This document shows positions 34,525-44,336 of a DNA stretch of 64,000 bases, in pieces. Under the pieces are notes generated by a model, which saw only the letters and a program-made list of their open reading frames with translations, did not search any database and was not told the origin of the DNA. The stretch's first letter is position 1, and every line of letters starts with the position of its first letter. The DNA comes from Paraburkholderia caledonica NBRC 102488 (GTDB lineage Bacteria; Pseudomonadota; Gammaproteobacteria; Burkholderiales; Burkholderiaceae): positions 62,001 to 126,000 of the forward strand of contig NZ_BAYE01000011.1 in the NCBI RefSeq assembly GCF_000685095.1, in the 5' to 3' direction. A program made the position numbers and the translations under genes.

Positions 34525-37500
34525 TCAAGCCGCCTCGGAAGCTAGCGGCAGCGTGAAGAAAAAGCGCGCACCGCCATGCACCGACGCGTTGTCGGCGCTA
34601 ATTTCGCCACCGTGCATTTCGATGATCGAGCGGCAGATTGGAAGACCCATGCCCATGCCACTTACCTTGGTGGTGAAGAAGCTCTCGAATACGCGCTGCA
34701 TGTTGGACTCGTCGAGCCCTGGGCCGCTGTCTTCCACGAAACAGGTGACACTCGTGGCATCGGGCAGATTGGTGCGAATCGTTATGTCGCCGTGCGGGCG
34801 TGCCGTCGTTTTCATAGCTTGCATCGCATTGACGACGAGATTCACGATCACCTGTTGCAACTGCACGCGATCCGCAAGCACGGCGGGCGCCGGTTGCGCG
34901 CGCTTACGCATGATCGTGACGCCGAGCGCGTTCACATCGTGACGCAGGAACACCAACGCTTCATCTATCAACTCATCGAGCAGCGCGATCGAGCGCTTCG
35001 AGCCCTGGCGTACTGCCATGGTGCGAATGCGATCGACGATATCGACCGCGCGCTGCGCATCGACTTTGATGCGCTGATTCATGAGCCGCGCCTCTGCTAC
35101 ATCGGGCGTCTCGCGATCGAGCCAGCGCGTGCCGATCGAGCTGTTCATCGCAATCGCCGCAAGCGGCTGCTTCAACTCGTGCGCGATGGACGCGCTCAAC
35201 TCTCCGAGGGTCGAAATGCGCGCGGCGTGCGCGAAGTCGGCCTGAAGCCGCTGCAGCATTTCCTGCGCACGGACGCGCTCCGTCAGATCGACAAGACTGA
35301 TCAGCGCAATGCCGAGATCTTCGGCCGCGCCAGGACGCGCGACCGTCAACAGCACGTCGATGACGCGCCCGTCGAGCGTGGGAAGCCTGGTCGTCTCCTG
35401 AAAGAGCGGTGCGCCGCCGTAACGGCTTTCCAGCGCGCGCCTGAAGGTGTCGGGGCTTTCCCTCCATACCCACGGCGACGGTCCGAGCAGCATGCTCCGG
35501 TCGTGCGCGCCGAACATTTTGGCCGCGTGATGATTGACCTCTTCGACGATGAGCAACTCCATCGCGCGATCCAGCCATCCGGGATGGTTGTCTATGTACT
35601 CCGATAGATCTTCCACGCCCTGCCCGCGCAGCGACGACAGCAACGCGATCAGCGGTTGCGCGTCGATCTGCCATAAGCCGACGGGCATGTCGAAAAACAG
35701 ACTGCGATAACGGTGCTCGCTGCGCAGCAACGCGGCATGGGCCTGCTTGCGCGTCGTGATGTCCTTGAGTGCTCCGAGCACCCGAATGCCCGCGTCGGCG
35801 TCGGCGATCACGTGCGCGAGCAATTGCAAATGCCGCACGGAGCCGTCCGGCATCAGCAGCCGGTGCTCGACATCGAACGGCTGCCGGTCATGCGTTGCCC
35901 GATCGAACATGAGACGCACGAACGTCGCGTCGTCGGGATGCACCCGCGCCAGCATCAGGTCTAGTGTTGGAAGCGTGGCGAGATCGTAGTCGAAGATGCG
36001 AAAGCTTTGCTTCGACCAGAACAGCTCGCCACTCGACACATGCCAGTCGAAGCTGCCGGTGTTGCTGAGCCGCTGCGCGTCGGCGAGCAGCGCTTCGGCG
36101 TGTTGCAGGTCGGCATAAAGCCGCGCGGTTTCGAGCGACATTGCAGCCTGAGACGCGAGCATTCGCAACACGACCGTGCGCGGCGGCGTGAATACATTCG
36201 AAGCCAGGTTGTTTTCCAGGTAGAGCACGCCAATCATCCGGCTGCGCTTGATGAGCGGCAGACACAGGATCGAGCGGCAATCGTGACGCATCACGTACTC
36301 ATCGGACGAGTAAGGACTGGTGGACGATGCATCGTCGAGTAACAGACTGTCGCCCGTGCGCATCACGTATCGCAACACGGATTCCGGTAGCGTCGCCTGT
36401 TCGACGGGCAGTCGGGGCAGACGCACCTCGACGGCATCGGCCCTTGCCGTCGCTTCTGCCTCCACGCGCAATTCGTTGCGGCGCTTGAGCACCAGCACGC
36501 ACCGGTCGGCGCCGGCGTGTTCAAGCGACAAGGCCATTAACGTATGGATCAACTCGTTCAGGTCGATGTCGCTGAATATCGCGCTCGAGACGTTGACGAC
36601 GGTTGCCAGGTCGAGCTGTTCGTTGGACATGGCAATGGTGCCGTCGAATTTCGATGTGCCGGGACGCGCTCGCGTATGACTGCGCGTCAACTGGGTGACC
36701 TTGCTCCAGGCGCCCCAGCGCTCGTAACATGAACGGGCGTTCATCAGATACGTATCCGCGACTGTTTCAAGACCGCGGTCCGCGTAAAAGTGCGCTGCCA
36801 GTTCATGCGCGAGCGCCTGGTTCTGGATGAAGCCATGCTCGCGGGCCGAGCGCACGGCCTCCTCATAGTGATGCATCGCATCGGAATCGCGGCCTTCGAC
36901 ACGCGCCAGTTCCGCCGAAATCAGCGCATGACGATGCCTGAAGTTGCTCGGACAGTGGCTCGTCCAGACAGCGAACTTTTCGCACGTCGCGTGAATCGTG
37001 CGACGACGGGTGACTCGTTGTTCGTCGCCGGCCGATGCGTCGAGCGCCGCAAGTGTCAGCGCGTGGAAGAAGTAAAACGTCGCCTCTATTGGCAGCGCCA
37101 TCGCGGCGCCGATCACAGATTGCGCGCAGTGTGCGGCGTGAAGCGCATCGTCGTATCGTCCTTCGAGATAGGCGAGCATCAGATTCATGATGTGGTGAAA
37201 TGCGATGCCGCAGCCGAAATTCGACTTCGCGATAACGGCGAAAGACGCGTCGCCGTCGAATGCCGCCGCATCCGTGAGTTCACCGCCTGCCTGACCTTGC
37301 AGCGCCGCGACAAAACGCTGCTGCAGTCGAATGGTTTCGTAGACAGCGTCATTGCGGCTCTGGCGTGCGAACGAAGCGTGCCGCTCGGAACTGCGCTGCA
37401 CGTCGGAAAGCGGTGTTCCCTTCTCGATCATTTGCCAGACCGTGGTGAACGCGAGGTACCCGGCAAAAGCGAGATCCCCCACGTCGAGACATGCGGCGCT

Positions 37501-40488
37501 TGCTCTTTCGAGTATCGGCAGATCGGTTACGACGTGACGCCGCCAGAAGTTGATGTGATTGCCGTGCAGATGGAGCAACTTGCCCTGGAAGCGCCGGTTG
37601 CCGAACTTCTCGTTCAAGCTGAGCGACATCTCCGAAAACTGCACCGCGGACTCTATGTCTCCGAAACTCGACACCAGCATCAACGCGTAATTGCCGTAAG
37701 CAAAACTGGACTTGTCGGTGTTGCCCGCGCGCAAGGACAAGTTCACCGCCTGAAGCGTTATGAGCGGATAAAACGCCGGCCGGGCGATAAACGCGCAAGG
37801 CATTGATTCAACCAGCAGGTCTACGATCGTCCAGGTGACCGGGTCCGATGCGACCGGCGCATCCACGAGCGTGTCGATGGGGCGCCCGGCAAGATTAACG
37901 GGTATCTTCCGCAGCTCGGCTTCGACCTCGCTACTGGCGGCGTCGTCGTGCAGCGGCAGCAGCACGCCGAAATCGTGCAGCGCGAGGCGAGCCACCTCGA
38001 AGCTCTCGTCATACCGCCCGGCGACCTGGTATAGCTCCATGCGCAAGCCATAGACCTTTGCGCGATCCAGGTTCGAGCGCGACCGCCCGAGCATCATGTC
38101 GAACAGCGTATCGGCGTCGGCGAAGTCACCGGCCAGATATTCGCATTCGGAAAACGCCAGATAGAGTTCGAACGTGCGCTCGTACTGACGGCTCCATGCG
38201 TCCGCGCCAAGCAGGGCAACGCCTTGTGCCAGATAAGTTCGTGCTGACGCGAACGCGGTCGAGTGCATGGCTCGCTGTCCCGCTGCATAGTTCAGCGCGA
38301 CCGTACGCTCACGCTCGTCCGCGTCGGTCATGAGCGAAGCGCCGCGGTTGAGATGATTGACGATGTCGAAGAGGAACTCGTCGAGCTCACCCGCCGCGCG
38401 TCCGGAGGCAAGCGTGCGGCCGATGTGCAGGTGCGTCGCCGCACGTTCGCTCTCAGGAATCAGCGCGTAGGCGCCCTCCTGAACGCGATCGTGGGCAAAC
38501 ACATAGGCATCGTCGACACGGTGCACGAGCCCCGCTTTCATGGCCTCCCAGAGCTTCGCATCGATCGATGCCGCAGACTCCCCGTGAACGAGCTTCAGCG
38601 CGTCGATCTTCGCGACGTTGCCGAGAATGGCGAGCCGGCTCAGCGCGTCGCGTGTATCGTCCGGCAAGCGGGAGAGTTTCGCGGCCATTAGTTCGACGAC
38701 GTTTTCGGTCAATCTCTTGGCGCGGATGCGAGGCAGATCCCACGTCCAGATCGCGGCACGATGATCGAACGCAACCAGGCCCTCGTCGGCAAGCGTCGTC
38801 AGGAACTGGATCACGAAAAACGGATTGCCGCCGGTCTTCTGATGAACAAGCTGCGCAAGCGGCTCGGCAGTCGCGGCAGAACAGCGCAGCGAATCGGCGA
38901 CGATCTCCGTGACGCTGCTGGCTCCAAGCGGCGCGAGATCGATGCGCTGCAGCGTCGTGCCGGCGCCCGTTCCCGCACCGCTCATATCTTCCATCATTCG
39001 CGTGAGGCGATGCGCCGGATCGATCTCGTTGTCGCGATAAGCACCGACGAGCAGCACGTGCGTCACGTCCGGATGCGTCGCGAGGTGTCCAATCAGATCG
39101 AGCGTGGCAGCGTCGATCCACTGCATATCGTCGATGAACAACGCGAGCGGATGCTCGGGCCGCGCGAACACGCCGAGCAGGCGGCGAAATACGATATGAA
39201 AGCGGTTGCGCGCGTCCTGTGGCGGCAACGCCGGAACCGGGGGCTGCTCCCCGATGATGAGAGCGAGTTCGGGAATCAGACCAACCATCAGTTGGCCATT
39301 CGGCACGAGCGCCTCCGTCAACTCACGCCGCCAGCGCTCCAGTTCTGTATCGGTCTTGTTGAGCAGATCGCGGACGAGCGACTGGAACGCCTGGGCCAGC
39401 GGCACGTAGGGCGTGTCGCGCCTGAACTGGTCGAACTTGCCTGAGGCGAAGCGTCCGCGCGACGACACCAGCGCCTTGTGCAACTCGTTCACCACCGACG
39501 TCTTGCCGATGCCCGCATAGCCCGAGACAAGCACCACCTGCGCGTCGCCGAACGTCACGACGCGATTGAAGGCCGCCAGCAGCGCATCGATCTCCGATTC
39601 GCGTCCGTAAAGCTTTTCCGGAATCATCAAGCGGTCAGACGCATCGTGCTTGCCGAGCGCAAAGGGCGGGATTTCACCATCCGCTTCCCATGCGGACAAA
39701 CACCGTTGCAAATCGGCCCGGACACCACCGGCAGTCTGGTAACGCTGCTCCGCCGTTTTGGCGAGCAAGCGCTCGACTACGTCGCCGACCGGCGCAGGCA
39801 GACCTTCGACACGTTGCGCGGCGGGCACCGGCCTGCGAGCGATATGACAATGAATCCATTCGATCGCTTCGGACGCGACGAACGGGGACGAACCCGTCAG
39901 CATCTCGTAGAGCGTCACGCCGAAGGAATACAGATCGCTGCGCGCGTCGATTGAACGGTTCATGCGGCCGGTCTGCTCGGGCGCCATATACCTCAGCGTT
40001 CCTGCGATTACCTCGGGCGGCGCGGGCGGCTGATGTTGGTGTGGGAGTAGCGACGCAATGCCGAAGCCGGTCAGTCGGACGTTGTCGTTCGCATCGACAA
40101 GCACATTGGCGGGCTTGATGTCCTTGTGGACGATTCCACGCTCGTGCGCGTGTCCGATCGCCTGAGCGAGATTTACGGCGATGCGCAGGCACCGCGACAG
40201 TTCCAGTGGCTTGCCGAGAATCCGGATCAGCGGATCGCCGCCGCTGTCGTCGAGAACCAGCACGGGCGGCACGCGCCCAAGGTCGAGCGCGAGTGGCTGC
40301 GCGGCCCACTCCGGTTCGAGCAAGGGCGCAAGACCGTATTCGTGCTCGAGCCGCATGATGCTCTGCGACGCGGACTGCGTGGCCACTAGCGCGAGCATCG
40401 AGATATGCGAGCCGGGCCGCTGTGCACGGCACAACAACAGTTCGCCGTCTTCGTGCAGCGGTTCGAGCGAAAAGCCGGTGAGATCCAT
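34525..40488 (-). CDS. Giant kinase-like/AAA ATPase/GAF/PAS sensor histidine kinase
   Basis: A 1987-residue multidomain protein. Residues 1-270 are a Ser/Thr-kinase-like fold (GIVHKDIKPANVLVDAN) in which DFG reads TGFG and no VAxK lysine is evident. About 300-700 is a predictive ATPase with Walker A GYAGIGKTS (near 324). About 700-1270 is helical-repeat (TPR-like). GAF starts near 1296 and two PAS-type domains follow (about 1470-1740). HisKA has SIAHELKQPLAAIAM (histidine near 1768), and the HATPase ends the protein. ATG 40488 follows AGAAGGAGCATCTCC. Relatives are annotated as trifunctional kinase/ATP-binding/histidine kinase proteins; inputs are unknown. Confidence 0.9.
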   Translation of the reverse strand: MDLTGFSLEPLHEDGELLLCRAQRPGSHISMLALVATQSASQSIMRLEHEYGLAPLLEPEWAAQPLALDLGRVPPVLVLDDSGGDPLIRILGKPLELSRCLRIAVNLAQAIGHAHERGIVHKDIKPANVLVDANDNVRLTGFGIASLLPHQHQPPAPPEVIAGTLRYMAPEQTGRMNRSIDARSDLYSFGVTLYEMLTGSSPFVASEAIEWIHCHIARRPVPAAQRVEGLPAPVGDVVERLLAKTAEQRYQTAGGVRADLQRCLSAWEADGEIPPFALGKHDASDRLMIPEKLYGRESEIDALLAAFNRVVTFGDAQVVLVSGYAGIGKTSVVNELHKALVSSRGRFASGKFDQFRRDTPYVPLAQAFQSLVRDLLNKTDTELERWRRELTEALVPNGQLMVGLIPELALIIGEQPPVPALPPQDARNRFHIVFRRLLGVFARPEHPLALFIDDMQWIDAATLDLIGHLATHPDVTHVLLVGAYRDNEIDPAHRLTRMMEDMSGAGTGAGTTLQRIDLAPLGASSVTEIVADSLRCSAATAEPLAQLVHQKTGGNPFFVIQFLTTLADEGLVAFDHRAAIWTWDLPRIRAKRLTENVVELMAAKLSRLPDDTRDALSRLAILGNVAKIDALKLVHGESAASIDAKLWEAMKAGLVHRVDDAYVFAHDRVQEGAYALIPESERAATHLHIGRTLASGRAAGELDEFLFDIVNHLNRGASLMTDADERERTVALNYAAGQRAMHSTAFASARTYLAQGVALLGADAWSRQYERTFELYLAFSECEYLAGDFADADTLFDMMLGRSRSNLDRAKVYGLRMELYQVAGRYDESFEVARLALHDFGVLLPLHDDAASSEVEAELRKIPVNLAGRPIDTLVDAPVASDPVTWTIVDLLVESMPCAFIARPAFYPLITLQAVNLSLRAGNTDKSSFAYGNYALMLVSSFGDIESAVQFSEMSLSLNEKFGNRRFQGKLLHLHGNHINFWRRHVVTDLPILERASAACLDVGDLAFAGYLAFTTVWQMIEKGTPLSDVQRSSERHASFARQSRNDAVYETIRLQQRFVAALQGQAGGELTDAAAFDGDASFAVIAKSNFGCGIAFHHIMNLMLAYLEGRYDDALHAAHCAQSVIGAAMALPIEATFYFFHALTLAALDASAGDEQRVTRRRTIHATCEKFAVWTSHCPSNFRHRHALISAELARVEGRDSDAMHHYEEAVRSAREHGFIQNQALAHELAAHFYADRGLETVADTYLMNARSCYERWGAWSKVTQLTRSHTRARPGTSKFDGTIAMSNEQLDLATVVNVSSAIFSDIDLNELIHTLMALSLEHAGADRCVLVLKRRNELRVEAEATARADAVEVRLPRLPVEQATLPESVLRYVMRTGDSLLLDDASSTSPYSSDEYVMRHDCRSILCLPLIKRSRMIGVLYLENNLASNVFTPPRTVVLRMLASQAAMSLETARLYADLQHAEALLADAQRLSNTGSFDWHVSSGELFWSKQSFRIFDYDLATLPTLDLMLARVHPDDATFVRLMFDRATHDRQPFDVEHRLLMPDGSVRHLQLLAHVIADADAGIRVLGALKDITTRKQAHAALLRSEHRYRSLFFDMPVGLWQIDAQPLIALLSSLRGQGVEDLSEYIDNHPGWLDRAMELLIVEEVNHHAAKMFGAHDRSMLLGPSPWVWRESPDTFRRALESRYGGAPLFQETTRLPTLDGRVIDVLLTVARPGAAEDLGIALISLVDLTERVRAQEMLQRLQADFAHAARISTLGELSASIAHELKQPLAAIAMNSSIGTRWLDRETPDVAEARLMNQRIKVDAQRAVDIVDRIRTMAVRQGSKRSIALLDELIDEALVFLRHDVNALGVTIMRKRAQPAPAVLADRVQLQQVIVNLVVNAMQAMKTTARPHGDITIRTNLPDATSVTCFVEDSGPGLDESNMQRVFESFFTTKVSGMGMGLPICRSIIEMHGGEISADNASVHGGARFFFTLPLASEAA

Positions 40489-40529
40489 GGAGATGCTCCT
40501 TCTCGCTGCTCTCTTCCGAGGAAGGCGAC

Positions 40530-40548
40530 ACGTGCCCGAGGGGCACGT
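40530..40548. repeat. 8-bp perfect dyad upstream of the giant kinase gene
   Basis: ACGTGCCC-GAG-GGGCACGT is a perfect inverted repeat, 41 bp upstream of the giant kinase start and 77 bp past the stop of the hydratase gene on the same strand. There is no T-run after it. It is either an operator for the kinase gene or a hairpin ending the upstream transcript. Confidence 0.35.
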
Positions 40549-40624
40549 CTCACTCTGCGAAGCGAAAAGTAGCCTAGCACGCGAGGAGCGCAATGCCCCT
40601 CGAATGAGTCGTCTGATTCGGCGG

Positions 40625-41464
40625 CTAGCGCCAGAGCGAGCCCGTGTAATCCGCGAGCCTCGCTTCCACGTCCGTCACCTTCTGCAAGCCGAGATCCATC
40701 AGTTGGGCAATCTTCTCCTGCGCGGCCGGGCGACCGACCGACGCGATGAAGGCGTCCCACTCGGTCGCGACGCTCGCGTCAGGCGGCAGGGTCTGCGCGT
40801 TGACGTGCTGCTTGATGACCGAAAGGGATTGCCTGTCGAACAGGCTGATACGGGTGGCGAGGTCGTCGACGAACGTATCCAGTTCGCTGTCCGGCATCGA
40901 GCGATTGACGTACCCGTACCGCTCGGCCAGCGCGCCGGGAAAGTCGTTGCCGCTCGTCAGCACCTCCAGCGCACGCCCGCGGCCGATCAGCCGCGAAAGA
41001 CGCGTCATTGGCCCGCCGCCGGGGACAAGCGCTACGCCGATTTCCCACTGCGACATCAAGGCGTGCTCGTTGCTGGCAAAGCGCATGTCGCTCGCCAATG
41101 CGAGTTCGCTGCCGACGCCTGACGCACGTCCTCGAATCTTCGCGATCGAGATGACAGACGACCGCCCGATGCGCACCAGCATATCGGGCAGCGGCGGCAT
41201 GCCCGTTGGTCCCGGCGGCATGCTCGTAGTCGCGTCGAGCGGCGGCACAAAGTCGTAGTGCGTGAGAAAGAAGCCGGGCACCGCGCTCTCGAACACGACC
41301 ACTTTCACGTGCGGGTCCGCTTCAATCGCGCTGACGACCATGTTGAGCTGGGGCGTGGTATCGGGCCCGAAGATGTTGAAGGGCGGATTGTCGAAGACGA
41401 CACGCCAGTAGGACGGGCTGGGACGTTCGATTCGGATCTGCGCGTTGGGACTATCCTGGGTCAT
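40625..41464 (-). CDS. Enoyl-CoA hydratase/isomerase family protein
   Basis: A 279-residue crotonase-fold protein (VFDNPPFNIFG; IAKIRGRASGVGSELALASD; then SQWEIGVALVPGGGPMTRL). The oxyanion-hole glycines are conserved, but the usual paired glutamates of hydratases are only partly present (E in QWEIG). The reaction may therefore be isomerase- or hydrolase-like. ATG 41464 follows GGAGAGCGTC; ATG 41476 is an alternative. It is followed on the same strand by the giant kinase gene and preceded by a DJ-1/PfpI gene, with no pathway partner nearby. Confidence 0.8.
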   Translation of the reverse strand: MTQDSPNAQIRIERPSPSYWRVVFDNPPFNIFGPDTTPQLNMVVSAIEADPHVKVVVFESAVPGFFLTHYDFVPPLDATTSMPPGPTGMPPLPDMLVRIGRSSVISIAKIRGRASGVGSELALASDMRFASNEHALMSQWEIGVALVPGGGPMTRLSRLIGRGRALEVLTSGNDFPGALAERYGYVNRSMPDSELDTFVDDLATRISLFDRQSLSVIKQHVNAQTLPPDASVATEWDAFIASVGRPAAQEKIAQLMDLGLQKVTDVEARLADYTGSLWR

Positions 41465-41504
41465 GACGCTCTCCATGCAGGCAATATCGGTTCGATGATG
41501 CGGG

Positions 41505-42182
41505 CTATCCGCGCAGCACTTTCAACAGGTCCTGCGCCACCGATTTCGACGACACGGGATTCTGTCCAGTGATCAGCCGTCCATCGATGATCGACAGCGG
41601 CTGCCAGTCGTCGACTTTCTCGAAGCGGCCGCCCAGGCGCTTCAACTCGTCTTCCACGAGGAAAGGCACGACATGAGTGAGCTGCACCGCCTCTTCCTCC
41701 GAATTGGTGAATCCGGAGACGCGCTTACCCTTGACGAGCGGCTCGCCGTTCGCCTTGACATGACGCAATACACCTGGCGAATGACAGACGAAAGCGACGG
41801 GCTTACCGCTGTCGTAGAACCGCTCGATTAGCGCCACCGACTGCGGATCTTCAGCGAGATCCCACAAAGGTCCGTGGCCGCCGGGATAAAACACTGTGTC
41901 GTAGTCGTCGGCTTTCATGTCGCCGAGCTTCGCGGTGTTAGCGAGCACACGCTGTGCGGCGGGGTCGCTCTTGAAGCGTTCGGTGAGTTCGGTCTTGCCT
42001 TCCGGCGTGTCGCTTTTCGGGTCGATGGGCGGCTGTCCGCCTTTCGGCGAACACACGGTGACATCGACGCCCGCGTCGAGAAACGTGAAATAAGGCGCTG
42101 CAAACTCCTCCAGCCAGAAACCCGTTTTTCTGCCGGTGTTGCCGAGTTGGTCATGTGAAGTCATCACCATCAATATCTTCAT
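41505..42182 (-). CDS. DJ-1/PfpI family protein (Hsp31/glyoxalase III-like), copy 1
   Basis: A 225-residue class-I glutamine-amidotransferase-like protein. The nucleophile elbow carries C133 followed by H134 (AFVCHSPGVLR), and an acidic partner lies at E25/E26 (GFWLEEFAAPY). This arrangement is typical of Hsp31-like glyoxalase III/deglycase proteins that detoxify methylglyoxal or reactive electrophiles. ATG 42182 begins the conserved domain; the frame continues upstream without similarity. A clear paralogue lies at 57262-57951. A 16-bp palindrome stands about 100 bp upstream. Confidence 0.85.
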   Translation of the reverse strand: MKILMVMTSHDQLGNTGRKTGFWLEEFAAPYFTFLDAGVDVTVCSPKGGQPPIDPKSDTPEGKTELTERFKSDPAAQRVLANTAKLGDMKADDYDTVFYPGGHGPLWDLAEDPQSVALIERFYDSGKPVAFVCHSPGVLRHVKANGEPLVKGKRVSGFTNSEEEAVQLTHVVPFLVEDELKRLGGRFEKVDDWQPLSIIDGRLITGQNPVSSKSVAQDLLKVLRG

Positions 42183-42770
42183 GGTCGCACCCTGCGTCGG
42201 AATATAACGTCGTGCCACGCGGTGGCGTGGTGGAGGAACTATAGGCATGGAACCCGCGCCGGGGGCGGCTGGCGCATACCAACGTATAGTGTTCTATACA
42301 AGGTCGCGCACTAAGGGCTACGTTGACCAGGTGACTTGCGGTCGTGCCATCGTTCGGTGGAACGGCTGTTGTGAATGCACCAGAATGTTGCCCTCTGGCG
42401 TGTAGCAACAATTGACCTGTAACGATTCTGTTTGGTCGGCAATCGCCAACGTACCCGGCTGCAACTCGACAGATTTTTCCCATGGAAGTCTGCTAGAGTT
42501 AGCCGCATCGCTGAAGCAAACCCTAATGACGTCAGCGCTTCAATCGCAAAACCGGCCCGCAAACATCAGGCCGGATCGGCCACGCGGCCGCTTCGATGGT
42601 CGTTCCCCTCCCCCCACTTCCCATCGAATCGGTCTTGACGTTCGCCGGACGCAACTGCCCGAGGCTCGAGCGGCGCCGCCCCTACATCCGGCGCGTCGGA
42701 ACGGGGCTTCGCCAAGTCCGTTATTCAACGGCCCATTGATCGTGCGTCGCCTACTCCCGCAGGAGCAGAC
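42183..42770. other. Divergent intergenic region
   Basis: About 590 bp between the DJ-1/PfpI gene and the FixJ-type regulator. Apart from the GTATAG dyad at 42284-42299 I see no gene, remnant or RNA in it. Open frames on both strands lack domains and ribosome binding sites. Confidence 0.4.
42284..42299. promoter_or_regulatory. 16-bp palindrome upstream of DJ-1/PfpI copy 1
   Basis: GTATAG-TGTT-CTATAC is a perfect 6-bp inverted repeat in AT-rich sequence that stands out from the GC-rich surroundings. It lies about 100 bp before the DJ-1/PfpI start and may bind a redox or electrophile regulator. The second DJ-1/PfpI gene has a different operator. Confidence 0.4.
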
Positions 42771-43505
42771 ATGGTGCCCAGATCGCAGTCCACCTTGAAC
42801 AGTACGAAGGCGGAAAACGAGACGCCGGTGGTGTATGTCGTCGACGATGACGAGTCCATTCGCTTCACGCTGCAGAGCCTCGCTCGCTCTGTCAGGCTGC
42901 GGGTCGAGACGTTCGATTCGCCTGCAGACTTTCTTGCCTTCCCGAAGCACGACGCCCCGAGCTGCCTTATCCTCGATGTCCGGCTTCGAGGCGCGAGCGG
43001 TCTCACGTTTCAGGCGGAACTCGCGCGATACGGCCTTCGCATGCCGATCGTTTTCATGACCGCGTTTGGTGACATCGAAATGAGCGTGAAAGCAATGAAG
43101 GCGGGTGCGCTCGACTTCTTTCAGAAGCCTTTTCGCGAGCAGGATATGGTCGACGCAATCGCGGATGCGCTGAAGCGCGATACCCTGCGTCGAGCTTCCG
43201 ATAGAGCGTTAGCCGCCGTGATCTCCTCGTTCGAGTCATTGACGGTCCGTGAACGGGAAGTAATGAAACGGGTCGTCACAGGCATGTTGAACAAGCAGAT
43301 CGCGTATGAGTTGAATCTCAGCGAGATCACCGTGAAGATCCATCGCGGGCAAGTCATGAAGAAGATGGCGTCGCGCAACTTGCCCGATCTTGTCAGAAAG
43401 GCCGAGGCTCTCGGCATGGAAGCCACGCGCGGCAATTCATCGGCTCTTCTGCCCACTGCGTGGGGTGCGCCAGGCGAGAACCCGGGCGTCGCTCGTCGCA
43501 TCTAG
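42771..43505 (+). CDS. FixJ-family response regulator
   Basis: A 244-residue transcription factor: receiver with VVDDDESIR, D69 (LILDVRLRGASG), MTAFGD and the lysine in FFQKPF, then a LuxR-type HTH (LTVREREVMKRVVTGMLNKQ, later EITVKIHRGQVMKKM). The last 30 residues are a non-conserved tail. ATG 42771 follows GCAGGAGCAGAC. No cognate kinase is adjacent, so one of the orphan kinases in this window could supply phosphate (inference). Confidence 0.92.
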   Translation: MVPRSQSTLNSTKAENETPVVYVVDDDESIRFTLQSLARSVRLRVETFDSPADFLAFPKHDAPSCLILDVRLRGASGLTFQAELARYGLRMPIVFMTAFGDIEMSVKAMKAGALDFFQKPFREQDMVDAIADALKRDTLRRASDRALAAVISSFESLTVREREVMKRVVTGMLNKQIAYELNLSEITVKIHRGQVMKKMASRNLPDLVRKAEALGMEATRGNSSALLPTAWGAPGENPGVARRI

Positions 43506-43521
43506 CGTGTCGGGACGGCAA

Positions 43522-44193
43522 TCAGACCTGCGGCTGAGCCGGTTCAACGATATCGCCGGCGCAGACAACCACATTCCTTCCCCGTCTTTTGGCCGTGTAC
43601 AGCGCCAGATCGGCGGAACTCGTCAATTCTTCCAGTGACGACGGATGCGACCGCCGACCGGTCGCGCACCCGATGCTGACCGTGAACGGTGGAATCACCC
43701 CCGACGACGCTGACGGCTCCCGGTGTTCAACTTCTCGACGTATAGCTTCGCCGATCTGAAACGCTCCGGCTTCGTCGGTATTCGGCAGCACGACAACAAA
43801 CTCTTCTCCGCCATATCGCGCGGCAAGATCGCCACGACGACGCACGTGCCGATCGATACATTCCGCAAGATGTTTCAGCGCAATATCACCTTGAGCATGA
43901 CCGTGACTGTCGCCGGTGACATACTCGGCAGCGGTCCGGTCGAACAGCAATTCGTGACGCAAGCTCCGATCCATGGTCTGGATAGCAGGCTTGTCGAGCG
44001 CGGCGATCAAGGTGCGCAGCGAACTGTCAGACGTTTCGATTGTTCGAGCAATGTTGGTTGCTAGAACCGCGGTGACATTCCTGGACGTTTCATGCGCATG
44101 CTGAATCGCGGCGTCACGGGAGGCGAGGAGCGTGGCGAGGCTGATAGCCATCACGCCTGATGCCATCAGACTCCCTGGCGCACCGACAATCAA
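43522..44193 (-). pseudogene. Diguanylate cyclase with in-frame internal deletion
   Basis: The N-terminal part is the start of a typical membrane sensor (RNVTAVLATNIARTIETSDS), cut off after about 90 residues. It then jumps directly into the second half of a GGDEF domain (DSHGHAQGDIALKHLAECID, then GGEEF). The rest of the sensor, the second membrane helix and the first GGDEF half with its Mg-binding aspartate are gone. The start is only a TTG at 44193, and the usual RHPLIVGA lead-in continues upstream without any start codon. Although open, it cannot be an active cyclase. Confidence 0.72.
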
Positions 44194-44336
44194 TGGATGC
44201 CGGCATGCGATAACAGCAAGTTTTCCGGTGGTAATAGAAACGGAGCAGAGGGTTCAGCGGCGTTTTGAACGCTGGATAAAAGGCGCGGTCTAGAATCGCG
44301 GGCTGGATTCAACTTCCTGCAGCGGAGCACCGCACG

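Noticed and set aside
36790..37806. 338-codon plus-strand frame opposite the giant kinase gene
   Set aside because: Composition of an antisense shadow, no start signal.
40386..40760. Possible small gene between the giant kinase and the hydratase
   Set aside because: The frame crosses both genes without a ribosome binding site; only the dyad at 40530 is notable.
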